A DNA stretch of 64,000 nt from Aquitalea aquatilis (GCF_005155025.1 NZ_CP039731.1:2666001-2730000); one strand, 5' to 3'; counted from the first letter of the stretch, positions 35,077-44,529 are shown. Notes: generated from the sequence alone by a model not told the origin. A program made the numbers and translations.

Positions 35077-35438
35077 TACCGTCTCCTTCTGTTATTGGAT
35101 GGAAGCAACAGCAAACGTCTTGGGCAGGTAGCCGGGCGACCTGTTGGCGACAGGCGGCCTGCTCGGTCAAGCAGCGATGACAAGACTTGTCATCCGGACG
35201 GCAGCGCGCTGGCATTCTGCACGTGCAATGGCGTGGCCAGTGGCTGGCCGGCGTCCGATCCCGTGGCGGGATGATTTGTAGTATATGGAGGCGGCGACAG
35301 GGATATTCACTGTAGTTTTTCGCTACAACAGCGTTATTGGTCGGATATTTCTGATTGCTGGTGAGAAAACATCGAGAATGCAGGGCGGCCGGATTGGTTT
35401 GATCATGGTCAAATATCGGTGTGCCGGCCGCGCTGGCC
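35077..35438. other. 362-base intergenic region upstream of ald
   Basis: No gene is supported here. It holds the ald leader on the minus strand and the end of the diguanylate cyclase transcript. Visible items: a short inverted repeat CTGTAG-TTTTTCG-CTACA near 35311-35329, an AT-richer stretch at 35270-35370 suited to an ald promoter and regulator, and a short GGCC-bracketed hairpin just downstream of the cyclase stop. None is strong enough to name. Confidence 0.5.
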
Positions 35439-37040
35439 CTAGTTGCGCATGAAGCAGTTGCCACCGGCATGTTTGGCCAGATACATCGCCTGGTCCGCCT
35501 CCTGCAGCAGTGAATCCGGTGTGCTCTCGGCGGTGGCCAGGGTCAGGCCAATGGAAATGCCCAGCTGGAATTCCTCAGCGCCAATGCGCAGCGGCGGCTG
35601 CATGGCGGCGAGGCATTTCTCCGCTACGATGCGGGCAACCTCCCTGGCCTGTCCATCCAGATCACACAGCAGCAAGACAAACTCGTCGCCGCCGATGCGC
35701 GCCAGGGTATCGGTTTCGCGCAGCACCGCTTGCAGCCTGCTGGTGACCATGCGCAAGGCTTCATCGCCGGCATCATGCCCCTGGCTGTCGTTGATGTGCT
35801 TGAAACCGTCCAGATCCATGAACAGCAGCGCCACGTGCTTGCCGTGGCGGCGTGACTGCGCCAGTGCCAGCTTCAGCCGGTCGGCCAGCAGCAGGCGATT
35901 GGGCAGCCCGGTCAGGGTGTCGTGGTGGGCGATGCGTTCCAGCTGGGCTTGCTGTTCGTGCAGCTTGCGCAGCAGCCGGTTAAAGGCGGCGATGAAGTGG
36001 CCCACTTCGTCATTGCGGCGGATGGTCAGCGGCACCAGCGGCAATTCGCCGCGTGTCATGCGTTCGGCGTCGGCGGCTGCATGAAACAGCGGCCGTAACA
36101 CGTAATACATGCAGGCCGATGCCAGCAGGGCAAACAGGATGGTGGCGATGATGGCCCCGTGGATGGCGAAGGTTTGTACATGGCCCACGGTGGCGAAGGC
36201 TTCGCTGCTGGGCAGCCGTGCCACCACAAACCAGCCGCTGCTGGGCACCGAAACAATGGCGGCCACTTCTTCCTGGCCTGCGGCATTGGTGGTGATGCCG
36301 CTGCCGCGATAACCCGCCATGGCTCGGTCATGCAGCGGGTTGATGCCGCTGGCGGGCAGCTTTTGCAAGCTCATGCCCTTTTGCGAGGAGGCCACGTAGA
36401 TATTGTCGCGTGGCGAAACCAGCAGAAAACCACCGCTGTCATGGCCTATCTGGGCTTTTTGCAGCAGATCGAGAAAGCCGGCGGATGCCAGCGGGGTGAT
36501 GCCGGCCAGTACGCCCACCACCTGCATGTCGCGATTGAAAACCGGCGCTGCCATCGGCAACACCGGAACACCCAGGGCATGACCCATCACCGGGCGGCCG
36601 ATATAGCTGTTGCCCTGCAAGGCGGCCCTGATGTAGTCGCGCTCGATATAGCTGCGCTGCATGCGGCCGGGTGCCACCGGGTAATCGGCCACGGCCCGGC
36701 CGTGCAGATCGGCCACGAACAGGCCGCCGGAAAACAGGCTCTGGTACTGGTATTGCTGGCGCAGCCACTGGCGCAGCTGTTCTGGCTGCTGCAGCAGCTG
36801 TTGCGGCAGGTCGCTGGCGAGGTGGGTCAGCACGCTCTGGCGCTGGCTGATCTTGTCATCGATATCGTGTGCCACATAGCTGGCCAGTGCCAGCTGCTGG
36901 TCTTGCACCACCATGCTGAGGTCCTGGCGCAGGAAATGGCTTAGTGCGTAGTAGCGTGCCAGCGAGCCGATACACACCAGGCAGACGACCAGTATCAGCA
37001 AGCGGGTGATGATGCTGTCAAAGATGCGACGCAGGGTCAT
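35439..37040 (-). CDS. Membrane diguanylate cyclase with periplasmic Cache-type sensor
   Basis: Protein of 533 residues expected to make cyclic di-GMP. Layout: membrane helix 1 (about 12-30), periplasmic double-Cache-like sensor (about 45-275, with FVADLHGRAVADYP and a second lobe around SGGFLLVSPRDNIYV), helix 2 (about 291-315), HAMP-like linker, then GGDEF (about 370-533). The active-site GGDEF is intact and the inhibitory I-site RETD lies 5 residues before it, so product feedback is expected. ATG 37040 is used in place of an upstream ATG that gives a non-hydrophobic extension. Its ligand is unknown; its place between ald and the aminophosphonate transporter is suggestive only. Confidence 0.9.
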   Translation of the reverse strand: MTLRRIFDSIITRLLILVVCLVCIGSLARYYALSHFLRQDLSMVVQDQQLALASYVAHDIDDKISQRQSVLTHLASDLPQQLLQQPEQLRQWLRQQYQYQSLFSGGLFVADLHGRAVADYPVAPGRMQRSYIERDYIRAALQGNSYIGRPVMGHALGVPVLPMAAPVFNRDMQVVGVLAGITPLASAGFLDLLQKAQIGHDSGGFLLVSPRDNIYVASSQKGMSLQKLPASGINPLHDRAMAGYRGSGITTNAAGQEEVAAIVSVPSSGWFVVARLPSSEAFATVGHVQTFAIHGAIIATILFALLASACMYYVLRPLFHAAADAERMTRGELPLVPLTIRRNDEVGHFIAAFNRLLRKLHEQQAQLERIAHHDTLTGLPNRLLLADRLKLALAQSRRHGKHVALLFMDLDGFKHINDSQGHDAGDEALRMVTSRLQAVLRETDTLARIGGDEFVLLLCDLDGQAREVARIVAEKCLAAMQPPLRIGAEEFQLGISIGLTLATAESTPDSLLQEADQAMYLAKHAGGNCFMRN

Positions 37041-37259
37041 TGGAGCAGCTTCGAGGTCCGTTGATTTTATGCTTGCAGTGTATACCGTGGGCATTGGCTA
37101 CGGCCAAGAAAATCGGCATCGCCATGCTGGACGGGCTTGCTGTGGGAAAGGTCTAGCAGCGCAAGACAAGTTTCATGTCGGCTTAACTGCCTTGTCATTC
37201 AGGCTGAGCATGATGGCAGCCATTGACTGGCCGACCAGCCTTCGAGTGCCGGTAAATTT

Positions 37260-37274
37260 GTCTATACGTCTAAA
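37260..37274 (+). promoter_or_regulatory. Candidate PhnF operator before phnS
   Basis: GTCTATACGTCTAAA, with the same ACGT-centred dyad as the site before phnG (12 of the first 13 bases identical). It ends 17 bases before the phnS start codon and just before the GGAG ribosome-binding site, so a bound repressor would block transcription start or passage. Confidence 0.72.
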
Positions 37275-37291
37275 TCAATGGAGCAATGTCG

Positions 37292-38314
37292 ATGAAAAAG
37301 CAGATGGCTGCATGTATTGGCCTGGTGTGCACCGGCCTGATGGCACCGCTGGCACAGGCTGCAAGCACGCTGACGGTTTATTCCGCACTGGAGGCCGATC
37401 AGGTGAAGGATTACAAGGAGGCTTTTGAAAAGGCCAATCCGGATATCGAGCTGCGCTTTGTGCGCGAATCCACCGGGGTGATTACCGCCAAACTGCTGTC
37501 GGAAAAGAACAATCCGCAGGCTGACGTGGTGTGGGGCCTGGCCGCCACCAGCCTGATGATTCTGGATCAGCAGGGCATGCTGCAAGGCTATGCGCCCAAG
37601 GGCGTGGAAAAGCTCAATCGCGAATTCGTCGACAAGGCGCATCCGCCCAAGTGGACGGGCATGGACGTGTGGGCCGCCACCATCTGTTTCAATACCGTGG
37701 AAGCGGCCAAGAAAGGCCTGCCCAAGCCGGAGAGCTGGGCCGACCTGACCAAACCGGTGTACAAGGGCCAGATCGTGATGCCGCACCCGGCCTCGTCCGG
37801 CACCGGCTATCTGGATGTGTCCGCCTGGCTGCAGATGATGGGCGAGAAACAAGGCTGGGACTACATGGACAAGCTGCACGTCAACATGGCCCAGTATGTG
37901 CACTCCGGCAGCAAGCCCTGCAAGATGGCCGCCGCCGGCGAATACCCCATCGGCATTTCCTTTGAATACCGTGGTGCCGAGCTGAAAGCAAAGGGCGCGC
38001 CGATCGATCTGGTCTATCCCAAGGAAGGTCTGGGCTGGGATCTGGAGGCCACGGCCATCCTCAAGGGTAGCAAGAACCTGGCCGCTGCCAAGAAACTGGC
38101 GGATTTCTCGGTCAGCCTGCCGGCCATGCAGCTGTATGAAAAGAACTACGCCGTGGTCGCCATGCCGGGCGTGGCCAAGCAGAACCCCTACATCCCCACC
38201 GACTATGCCAAGCGTCTGAGCAAGAACAATTTTGCCTGGGCGGCCAAAAACCGCGAAGCCATCCTGCAGGAATGGTCGCGTCGCTATGAAAGCAAGGCTG
38301 CTGCGAAGAACTGA
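37292..38314 (+). CDS. phnS: 2-Aminoethylphosphonate ABC transporter, periplasmic binding protein
   Basis: Binding protein of 340 residues. A signal peptide (MAACIGLVCTGLMAPLAQA) precedes the mature start STLTVYSALEADQV; the body has the iron/spermidine-type two-lobed fold with ESTGVITAKLLSEKNNPQADVVWG, a family pattern of putative 2-aminoethylphosphonate binders. ATG 37292 is chosen because GGAG lies 8 bases upstream; ATG 37286 lies too close. Substrate assignment comes from the family pattern, the PhnF-like operator and the neighbouring C-P lyase genes. An iron or other organic phosphorus ligand is less likely. Confidence 0.85.
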   Translation: MKKQMAACIGLVCTGLMAPLAQAASTLTVYSALEADQVKDYKEAFEKANPDIELRFVRESTGVITAKLLSEKNNPQADVVWGLAATSLMILDQQGMLQGYAPKGVEKLNREFVDKAHPPKWTGMDVWAATICFNTVEAAKKGLPKPESWADLTKPVYKGQIVMPHPASSGTGYLDVSAWLQMMGEKQGWDYMDKLHVNMAQYVHSGSKPCKMAAAGEYPIGISFEYRGAELKAKGAPIDLVYPKEGLGWDLEATAILKGSKNLAAAKKLADFSVSLPAMQLYEKNYAVVAMPGVAKQNPYIPTDYAKRLSKNNFAWAAKNREAILQEWSRRYESKAAAKN

Positions 38315-38350
38315 GGCGGCGTGCTGAACGGCTAATGGTCCAATACCCGC

Positions 38351-38380
38351 GACACCAGCAGTCAGTCGACTGTTGGTGTC
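38351..38380 (+). other. Hairpin between phnS and phnT
   Basis: Inverted repeat with 13-base arms (GACACCAGCAGTC and GACTGTTGGTGTC), one mismatch, AGTC loop, 36 bases after the phnS stop and 170 bases before phnT. There is only a weak T-run after it. It may be a partial terminator or a 3'-end stabiliser that gives more binding protein than ATPase and permease. The rest of the 236-base spacer holds nothing recognisable. Confidence 0.65.
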
Positions 38381-38550
38381 ATTTGTTTGGTGCCTTTCGC
38401 AGCCAGTCACGGAGTCCTGCGAGGCTTGGCCGGGCTGGCTTAACGCAGCTTGGGCCATTTTCTCAATCACTTGGCCAGCAGTTTGTCATGTGTCGATTTA
38501 TACCACGCATGCCGGTAGCGCTTGCCCGGCGGCGGCAGGAGGAGTGTGTC

Positions 38551-39645
38551 ATGAAACCGGCCGAAAACGGCTTGAGCGATCACCTGACCATGCACGGGCT
38601 TTCCCGGCGCTTTGGCAGTTTTACCGCGCTGGATGCGGTATCGCTATCCATTCGCAAGGGCGAATTCGTCTGCCTGCTGGGGCCTTCCGGCTGCGGCAAG
38701 ACCACCTTGCTGCGGCTGATTGCCGGGCTTGATCTGCCAGACGCCGGCAGCATCGCGCTGCAAGCGCGCGACATTACCCGTGCCGCACCGGCCCAGCGTG
38801 ATTACGGCATTGTCTTCCAGAGCTATGCGCTGTTTCCCAACCTGAGCGTGGCCGACAATATCGCCTACGGGCTCAAGCCACGGCATGAGCGGCAACGCCA
38901 CCGCCTGCGGGTGCGCGAGCTGCTGGACATGGTTGGCCTGCCCGGTGCCGAGGAAAAATACCCGGCGCAACTGTCCGGTGGCCAGCAGCAGCGCGTGGCC
39001 CTGGCGCGCGCGCTGGCTACCTCGCCCGGCATGCTGTTGCTGGATGAGCCGCTGTCGGCGCTGGACGCACGGGTGCGCGACAAGCTGCGCGAAGAGCTGA
39101 AAGGCCTGCAGCAACGGCTCGGGGTGACCACGCTGATGGTGACGCATGATCAGGAAGAGGCGCTGGCCATTGCCGACCGGGTGGTGGTGATGAATGCCGG
39201 CCGTATCGAGCAGATCGGCACGCCGGCGGAAATCTACCGCCAGCCCTGCAGCCGCTTTGTGGCGGAATTCGTCGGCGAGGCCAACTGGCTGCCGGCCACG
39301 GCCTGCGGCGCGCAACAGGTGCGCGTGGGCAACCATCTGCTGCAGCTGGAAGCAGCCTTGCCGCCAGGTCCGGCCTTGCAGCTGTTTTTGCGGCCGGAGG
39401 ACGTCATCATCAAGCCGCGCTGGGAAAATGCCGCGAATACCGTGCTGGCCAGAGTCGACAATATCAGCTTTGGTGGTGCGCTGACCCGCATCCGCCTGCT
39501 ACCCGAAGGCATGCCCGGCCAGGTGCTGTATGCCGAAGTGTGCCCCGGCATGCTGGATCGCCAGCCGCTGGTGCCGGGCGAGATTGTGCCGGTGGAATTG
39601 CCGGCATCCCGCCTGTTGGCCTTTGCCGGAGACCTGCCATGCTGA
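38551..39645 (+). CDS. phnT: 2-Aminoethylphosphonate ABC transporter ATPase
   Basis: ATPase of 364 residues. Walker A GPSGCGKTT, Q-loop IVFQSYALFPNLSV, signature LSGGQQQRV, Walker B MLLLDEPLSALD and switch histidine VTHDQEEAL are intact; the C-terminal ~110 residues form a TOBE-type domain. ATG 38551 has an AGGAGGAG ribosome-binding site 6 bases upstream, deciding the start over 38335. It overlaps the permease gene by 7 bases. It belongs with phnS and phnU by position and type. Confidence 0.87.
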   Translation: MKPAENGLSDHLTMHGLSRRFGSFTALDAVSLSIRKGEFVCLLGPSGCGKTTLLRLIAGLDLPDAGSIALQARDITRAAPAQRDYGIVFQSYALFPNLSVADNIAYGLKPRHERQRHRLRVRELLDMVGLPGAEEKYPAQLSGGQQQRVALARALATSPGMLLLDEPLSALDARVRDKLREELKGLQQRLGVTTLMVTHDQEEALAIADRVVVMNAGRIEQIGTPAEIYRQPCSRFVAEFVGEANWLPATACGAQQVRVGNHLLQLEAALPPGPALQLFLRPEDVIIKPRWENAANTVLARVDNISFGGALTRIRLLPEGMPGQVLYAEVCPGMLDRQPLVPGEIVPVELPASRLLAFAGDLPC

Positions 39646-41345
39646 GCGCGGTATGGCGCTGGCTGCCGCGTGGCGAGCAGGCCGGCATCGCTGGCGAGGC
39701 GCGCATGGCCAGCCTGCTGCTGTGGGCGCTGGTGGCTGTTTTGCTGCTGGGCTTGGGCCTGCCCTTGTTGTTCATCTTTGCCAAGGCCGTGCAGGATGGC
39801 GACGGCGGCTTTGTCGGCCTCGCCAATTTTGCCCAGGTGTTGCAATCGCCCGGCCTGCTGCGCGCCAGCAGCAACAGCCTGCAACTGGGGCTGACCGTGA
39901 CGGCGCTGGTGCTGCCGCTGGCTTTTGCCTTTGCCTGGGCCTTGCTGCGCAGCCGGCTGTGGGGCAGGGGGCTGTGGCGGCAGGTCGGCCTGTCGCCGTT
40001 GCTGGCCCCTTCGCTGATGCCGGCCATTTCGCTGGTTTACCTGTTCGGCAACCAGGGCCTGCTCAAGGACTGGCTGCATGGCGGCAATATTTACGGTTTC
40101 TGGGGCGTGGTGCTGGGCGAGTTGTTCTACACCTTTCCCCATGCCTTGCTGATCATCATGACGGCGCTGTCCGCCGCCGATGCCCGGCTGTACGAAGCTG
40201 GCCGTGTGCTGGGGGCCGGCCCCTTGCGCCAGTTCTTGACCATTACCCTGCCCGGTGTGCGTTACGGGCTGGTCTCGGCGGCGCTGGTGGTGTTCACCCT
40301 GGTGCTGACCGATTTTGGCGTGCCCAAGGTGGTGGGCGGTGATTTCAATGTGTTGGCGGTGGAGGCCTTCAAGCAGGTGATCGGCCAGCAGAATTTCCCG
40401 CGTGGGGCGGTGGTGGGCTTGTTGCTGTTGCTGCCGGCCATCCTGTCCTGCCTGGTGGAGCGGCGCATGGCCGGGCGACAGCAGGCGGCGCTCACCGCGC
40501 GGGCGCAGCCGTTTACGCCGGCGCCATCATGGCTGCGCGATGGCTGTGCCCTGTTGCTGTTGCTGGCCATCGGCCTGCTTTTGCTCGCGCTGCTGGGGGT
40601 GGGGGTGGCGGCCTCCTTCATCAAATACTGGCCGTACAATCTGGACTTTACCCTGGCCCACTATCAATTCGATGCGGTGGATGGTGGCGGCTGGTCGGCC
40701 TATGGCAACAGCCTGCAGTTGGCCACGGCTACGGCGCTGCTGGGCAGCCTGCTGGTGTTTGTCGGGGCTTATGTCTGCGAAAAACTGCCGGGCATGGCGC
40801 TGGGGCGGGGCCTGCTGCGCTTTCTGGCCATGCTGCCGATGGCGGTACCGGGGCTGGTGCTGGGGCTGGGCTATGTGTTCTTTTTCAATCACCCGGCCAA
40901 TCCGCTGCATGGCTGGTATGGCAGCCTGGGCCTGATGGTGCTGTGCTGCATTGCCCATTTCTATACCACGGCGCACCTGACTGCCGCCACGGCGCTCAAG
41001 CAACTGGATGGTGAATTCGAAGCGGTGGCTGCCTCACTCAAAGTACCGTTCTGGGTGACCTGGTGGCGGGTGAGCCTGCCGGTCTGCCTGCCGGCGCTGG
41101 TGGATGTGGCGCGTTTTCTGTTTGTGTCGGCCATGACCACGCTGTCCGCGCTGATCTTCATCATGACGCCGGAACACAGCCTGGCGGCGGTGTCCATCAT
41201 CACCATGGACGATGCCGGTGATACCGCTGCGGCAGCGGCCATGGCCACGCTGGTGGTATTGAGCTCGGCCGGGGTATCCCTGCTGCTCAGCCTGCTGGAG
41301 CGGGTACTGGGCCGGCGCAATCAGCGCTGGCGCAAGCCCGGCTGA
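39639..41345 (+). CDS. phnU: 2-Aminoethylphosphonate ABC transporter fused permease
   Basis: Permease of 568 residues made of two six-helix halves, the layout of the PhnU2 type. EAA-type coupling motifs are seen in each half: ARLYEAGRVLGAGPLRQFLTI and GEFEAVAASLKVPFWVTWWRV in parts. About twelve hydrophobic segments can be counted. The ATG at 39639 overlaps the ATPase stop by 7 bases. With one fused permease the transporter needs no separate phnV. It converges on the next gene with a 30-base gap and no clear hairpin. Confidence 0.87.
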   Translation: MLSAVWRWLPRGEQAGIAGEARMASLLLWALVAVLLLGLGLPLLFIFAKAVQDGDGGFVGLANFAQVLQSPGLLRASSNSLQLGLTVTALVLPLAFAFAWALLRSRLWGRGLWRQVGLSPLLAPSLMPAISLVYLFGNQGLLKDWLHGGNIYGFWGVVLGELFYTFPHALLIIMTALSAADARLYEAGRVLGAGPLRQFLTITLPGVRYGLVSAALVVFTLVLTDFGVPKVVGGDFNVLAVEAFKQVIGQQNFPRGAVVGLLLLLPAILSCLVERRMAGRQQAALTARAQPFTPAPSWLRDGCALLLLLAIGLLLLALLGVGVAASFIKYWPYNLDFTLAHYQFDAVDGGGWSAYGNSLQLATATALLGSLLVFVGAYVCEKLPGMALGRGLLRFLAMLPMAVPGLVLGLGYVFFFNHPANPLHGWYGSLGLMVLCCIAHFYTTAHLTAATALKQLDGEFEAVAASLKVPFWVTWWRVSLPVCLPALVDVARFLFVSAMTTLSALIFIMTPEHSLAAVSIITMDDAGDTAAAAAMATLVVLSSAGVSLLLSLLERVLGRRNQRWRKPG

Positions 41346-41375
41346 AACCGGGCCTGGCCGTAGCGTGAGGGCTGC

Positions 41376-43424
41376 TCAGGAGCCAGCCGGCTTGTCCCCG
41401 GCTGCCTCGTCGGCCGCCGGGCGCGGTGCGGCGGGCGGGATGAAGAACTGCAGCGGCTGGCGGATGAAGCGTTTGAGCAGCAGCGGCAGCAGCGGCAGCA
41501 CCTGACGGCCGCTCAGTTTGCGCGAACGCAGCGCCACCCACAGCGCCATGCTGAAGCTGACGGCCAGATTGGTGAAGCCGATCAGCGCCACGCCGCCGCA
41601 GTACAGGGCCATCATCCCCAAGGGCAGCTGGAAGTCCAGCGCCACCAGGCCGAATGCCAGATTGGCGGCGGAGAAGGTGATGTGACGAATGTCCAGCGGC
41701 AGGCCGAGAATGATGCCGATGGTGCCGGTCAGCCCCAGGAACAGGCCGAAATAGAAGTTGCCGGCCAAGGCCCCCAGATTGTGCTCGACGTAATGCCCCA
41801 GCTGCCAGGCGCGATGTTTGCCCAACAGCTTGTTCAGCAGCGGGTGGGCAGCCAGCCGTTCCGGGATGCGGCGATAGATGGCCTTGTTGTCGTAATAGCC
41901 GGCAATCAGCCCGGACAGGAAGAGATACACCCCGGCGATGCCGGCATGCACCAGCGCCAGGCTGCCCAGCGGGTCCAGATCATGCAGCAGATGTTGTGCC
42001 TTGGCCGTGCCAACCACCGGCTGGCCGAACAGTGCCTGCCAGCCAAGGGCAATGATGGCGGCGGTGGGGATGGCCAGCAGTACATTGCCCAGAATGGCGA
42101 CGAACTGCGTGCGCATCACCTTGACCACCAGCTCGGCCAGCTCATCCAGTGGCACTCGCGGGCCGCTTTTTTCCTGCTGGTGCAGGGCGGCGGCAATGCG
42201 GGCGGCGGTCATCGCCGGCTGTTTGGTGGCAATGGTGAAGTGCAGCAATTGCACGATGATGAAGCCGACGGCGTAGTTGAGACCATACGACAGCCCCTCC
42301 CACAGCAGCGGCAGGTGGGCCTGGGCCAGCAGCAGCTTGATCAGCGCCATCACCCCGACGATCAGCCCGGCACCCATGGCGGCCTTGGCCATGCTGCCCC
42401 ATTCCCGGCGCGATTCGGCAATATAGTGTTCGCCATGGCGGCCGGCATGCTCGGTCACCTGCAGTGCCAGCAGTTCGGTATTGGACTTGAACACATCGCT
42501 GACGCTGTATTTGCGGTTTTCCGCGCGGGCAAAATCCAGAATCAGGTGAAACAGCGCCGGGTTGTGGCCCGGATCGTGACCCGGCTCCAGCAGCGACAAC
42601 AGGGCGCGCAGGCGGTTCAGGCTTTGCAGCAGGCGCAGTGCCTGATAGGTGAGGTTGACCGAGATGCCGTTGCGCGAGGCATTCTTGCGGATTTTGCCCA
42701 GTATTTCCTCGCACTGATCCAGCAGCACCAGCACGTGCTTGTCGTCTTCTGCCAGGGCCGTGTCATCGGCCAGTGCCCGGCGATAGCTGTCGGCATAGCT
42801 CAGCACGGCAGCATTCAGGTGCAGGAAAGGCGACTCGAAGCGCTCGATGTCCGGATACACCCGCACCAGCTCCGGTTCCAGACCGATGGCGGTCACCCGT
42901 GCCGACAGGATCTGTACTGCCTCCACCATTTGCAGCCGGGTTTGTACCCAGCCCGCACGATTCTCCTCTTCCGGCCAGGCCATGGCCTGCCATAGCTGCT
43001 GCCAGGTTTCATCCGGTATGCCAGCCAGCCAGATGTGGTCCTGCTTCCAGCGGAAGAGGCGGCCGAAGCGGTCCTGCAAGGAGTCTTCGCGGATGGGCAT
43101 GGGCAGCAGCCGTTCTCCCACGCGCTTGGACAGCGTGGAGAAGAAGCCGGTATTGGCCAGGATGCCTGATTCGGTATAGAGCGGTATCTGCCGGGTCTGG
43201 GTCAGCAGTTCCAGCAGGGCAGAGCGCAGTGCCTGGCGATAGGTGGGGTTGTGCTCCAGCAGCCAGGCCAGCGCGCGCAGGTTCATCACCGCCTGTTCAT
43301 GATCGGTGGCACTGGATGGGCGCAGGCTGCGCACCAGCTCGGCCAGCGCGGCTCCGCTGCTGCATTCGCCTGCGCTCAGGCTTTGAAAGATGGAATCGAG
43401 AGTCGGATTGGGCAAATTGGTCAT
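41376..43424 (-). CDS. Large membrane protein of the 'SpecificRecomb'/Gcr family
   Basis: Protein of 682 residues. The N-terminal half (about 1-330) is soluble and helical; the C-terminal half has several membrane helices (for example GLIVGVMALIKLLLA, FVAILGNVLLAIPTAAIIALGW, GTIGIILGLPLDIRHITFSAANLAFGLVAL in parts). The family is widely labelled site-specific recombinase in Neisseriales, but no recombinase catalytic motif is visible and a membrane location is obvious, so that name is probably wrong. Function is unknown. A 7-bp hairpin (GCCGGCT/AGCCGGC) lies in its leader at 43453-43472. Confidence 0.8.
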   Translation of the reverse strand: MTNLPNPTLDSIFQSLSAGECSSGAALAELVRSLRPSSATDHEQAVMNLRALAWLLEHNPTYRQALRSALLELLTQTRQIPLYTESGILANTGFFSTLSKRVGERLLPMPIREDSLQDRFGRLFRWKQDHIWLAGIPDETWQQLWQAMAWPEEENRAGWVQTRLQMVEAVQILSARVTAIGLEPELVRVYPDIERFESPFLHLNAAVLSYADSYRRALADDTALAEDDKHVLVLLDQCEEILGKIRKNASRNGISVNLTYQALRLLQSLNRLRALLSLLEPGHDPGHNPALFHLILDFARAENRKYSVSDVFKSNTELLALQVTEHAGRHGEHYIAESRREWGSMAKAAMGAGLIVGVMALIKLLLAQAHLPLLWEGLSYGLNYAVGFIIVQLLHFTIATKQPAMTAARIAAALHQQEKSGPRVPLDELAELVVKVMRTQFVAILGNVLLAIPTAAIIALGWQALFGQPVVGTAKAQHLLHDLDPLGSLALVHAGIAGVYLFLSGLIAGYYDNKAIYRRIPERLAAHPLLNKLLGKHRAWQLGHYVEHNLGALAGNFYFGLFLGLTGTIGIILGLPLDIRHITFSAANLAFGLVALDFQLPLGMMALYCGGVALIGFTNLAVSFSMALWVALRSRKLSGRQVLPLLPLLLKRFIRQPLQFFIPPAAPRPAADEAAGDKPAGS

Positions 43425-43635
43425 TCGGTCAGATAGTGTCAGGCCAGTGTATGCCGGCTGCTGGTAGCCGGCTTGTCATGCAGTATGGGTAATTTGCAAG
43501 CAGAACAACAGTATCGGCCAGCTGCTTTTGGCAGCAGCCTGTGTAAGTCAGTCAAATCAGACCATGCTGATTTACGGCTGGTTCAGTCGTGCCGGGAAAA
43601 ATCGTACAGCGGAACTGAGCTTTTCCGTGTGGTGA

Positions 43636-44529
43636 TTATTCCGACTCGGCATGCTGAATGATCGCCTGTACCGCCGTATGCTGCAATTTGCGGCGGTTGG
43701 CGATGGCGTAATACTGCTCTTCCACGCCCTCCACCAGACCCAGCAGGCAGAGCTTGCCGCTGCTGGCGATATCGCTGGCGGCAAAGGCCGGTGCCGGAAA
43801 CAGGCCGGCGCCCTGTTCGCCAAAGGTATGCAGCAATGCGCCATCCTTGAATTCCCCCACGATGTCCGGGCGGATGCCGCGCTCGTCCAGCCAGTGTTCC
43901 AGCTGGCCGCGCAGCACATTGTCGCGGCTGGGCAGCAACAGCGGTGCCCGCTGCAGGCTGTGCGGAAAGCCCGGCTGGTAGCGCTCGGCCAGTGCTGGTG
44001 TGGCGAAAATCATCACCGGACAGCGGGCAAGCAAATAGGATTGCAGCGTCTGCTGTGCTGCCGCCGGTGCCGGGCGGTCGGCCAGCACCAGATCCAGGCT
44101 GTGGCTGCTCAGCTCGTGCAGTAGCTGGTCAAACGTCCCCTCGGTGCAATGCAGCCTGACACGTTGTGGCAAGGCCAGGGCTGGTTGCAGCAGGCGGTAG
44201 GCAATGCTCTTGGGCAGCACATCGCTGATGCCGCTGCTCAGCCGCAGGGTGTGGTCCAGTTGCTCGTCGGCCAGCATTTCCTGCAACTCTTCGCCCAGCT
44301 GGAAAATACGGTCGGCATAGCCCAGTGCCATGCGGCCGGCCTCGGTCAGCACCAGGCCACGACCTTGCTGGGTAAACAGTGCGCGGCCGATGTGCTGTTC
44401 CAGCCGGGAGATCTGGCCGCTGACGGTCTGGGCCGTCATGCCCAGCTGGCGTGCCGCTGCCGTGACGCTGCCGGCACGGGCGACCGCCCAGAAATAGTGC
44501 AGATGCTTGTAATTGAGATCGCTGAGCAT
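43636..44529 (-). CDS. nhaR: LysR-family regulator, NhaR-like
   Basis: Regulator of 297 residues. The winged helix at residues 1-65 shows LNYKHLHYFWAVARAGSVTAAARQL and TAQTVSGQISRLEQHIGRALF, a pattern typical of NhaR, which senses sodium and activates nhaA in enterobacteria. The effector domain includes LRLSSGISDVLPKSIAYRLL and the C-terminal EEQYYAIANRRKLQHTAVQAI. ATG 44529 is used. No antiporter gene is next to it; its targets here are unknown. It is divergent from htpX, with a 141-base shared spacer. Confidence 0.85.
   Translation of the reverse strand: MLSDLNYKHLHYFWAVARAGSVTAAARQLGMTAQTVSGQISRLEQHIGRALFTQQGRGLVLTEAGRMALGYADRIFQLGEELQEMLADEQLDHTLRLSSGISDVLPKSIAYRLLQPALALPQRVRLHCTEGTFDQLLHELSSHSLDLVLADRPAPAAAQQTLQSYLLARCPVMIFATPALAERYQPGFPHSLQRAPLLLPSRDNVLRGQLEHWLDERGIRPDIVGEFKDGALLHTFGEQGAGLFPAPAFAASDIASSGKLCLLGLVEGVEEQYYAIANRRKLQHTAVQAIIQHAESE

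Noticed and set aside
34004-35470. Long minus-strand frame of 488 codons overlapping ald
   Set aside because: Out-of-frame shadow of alanine dehydrogenase, low-complexity His/Gly/Arg translation, no ribosome-binding site.
41376-43424. DNA recombinase function for the Gcr-family protein
   Set aside because: No serine- or tyrosine-recombinase catalytic motif, and the C-terminal half is clearly membrane-embedded.
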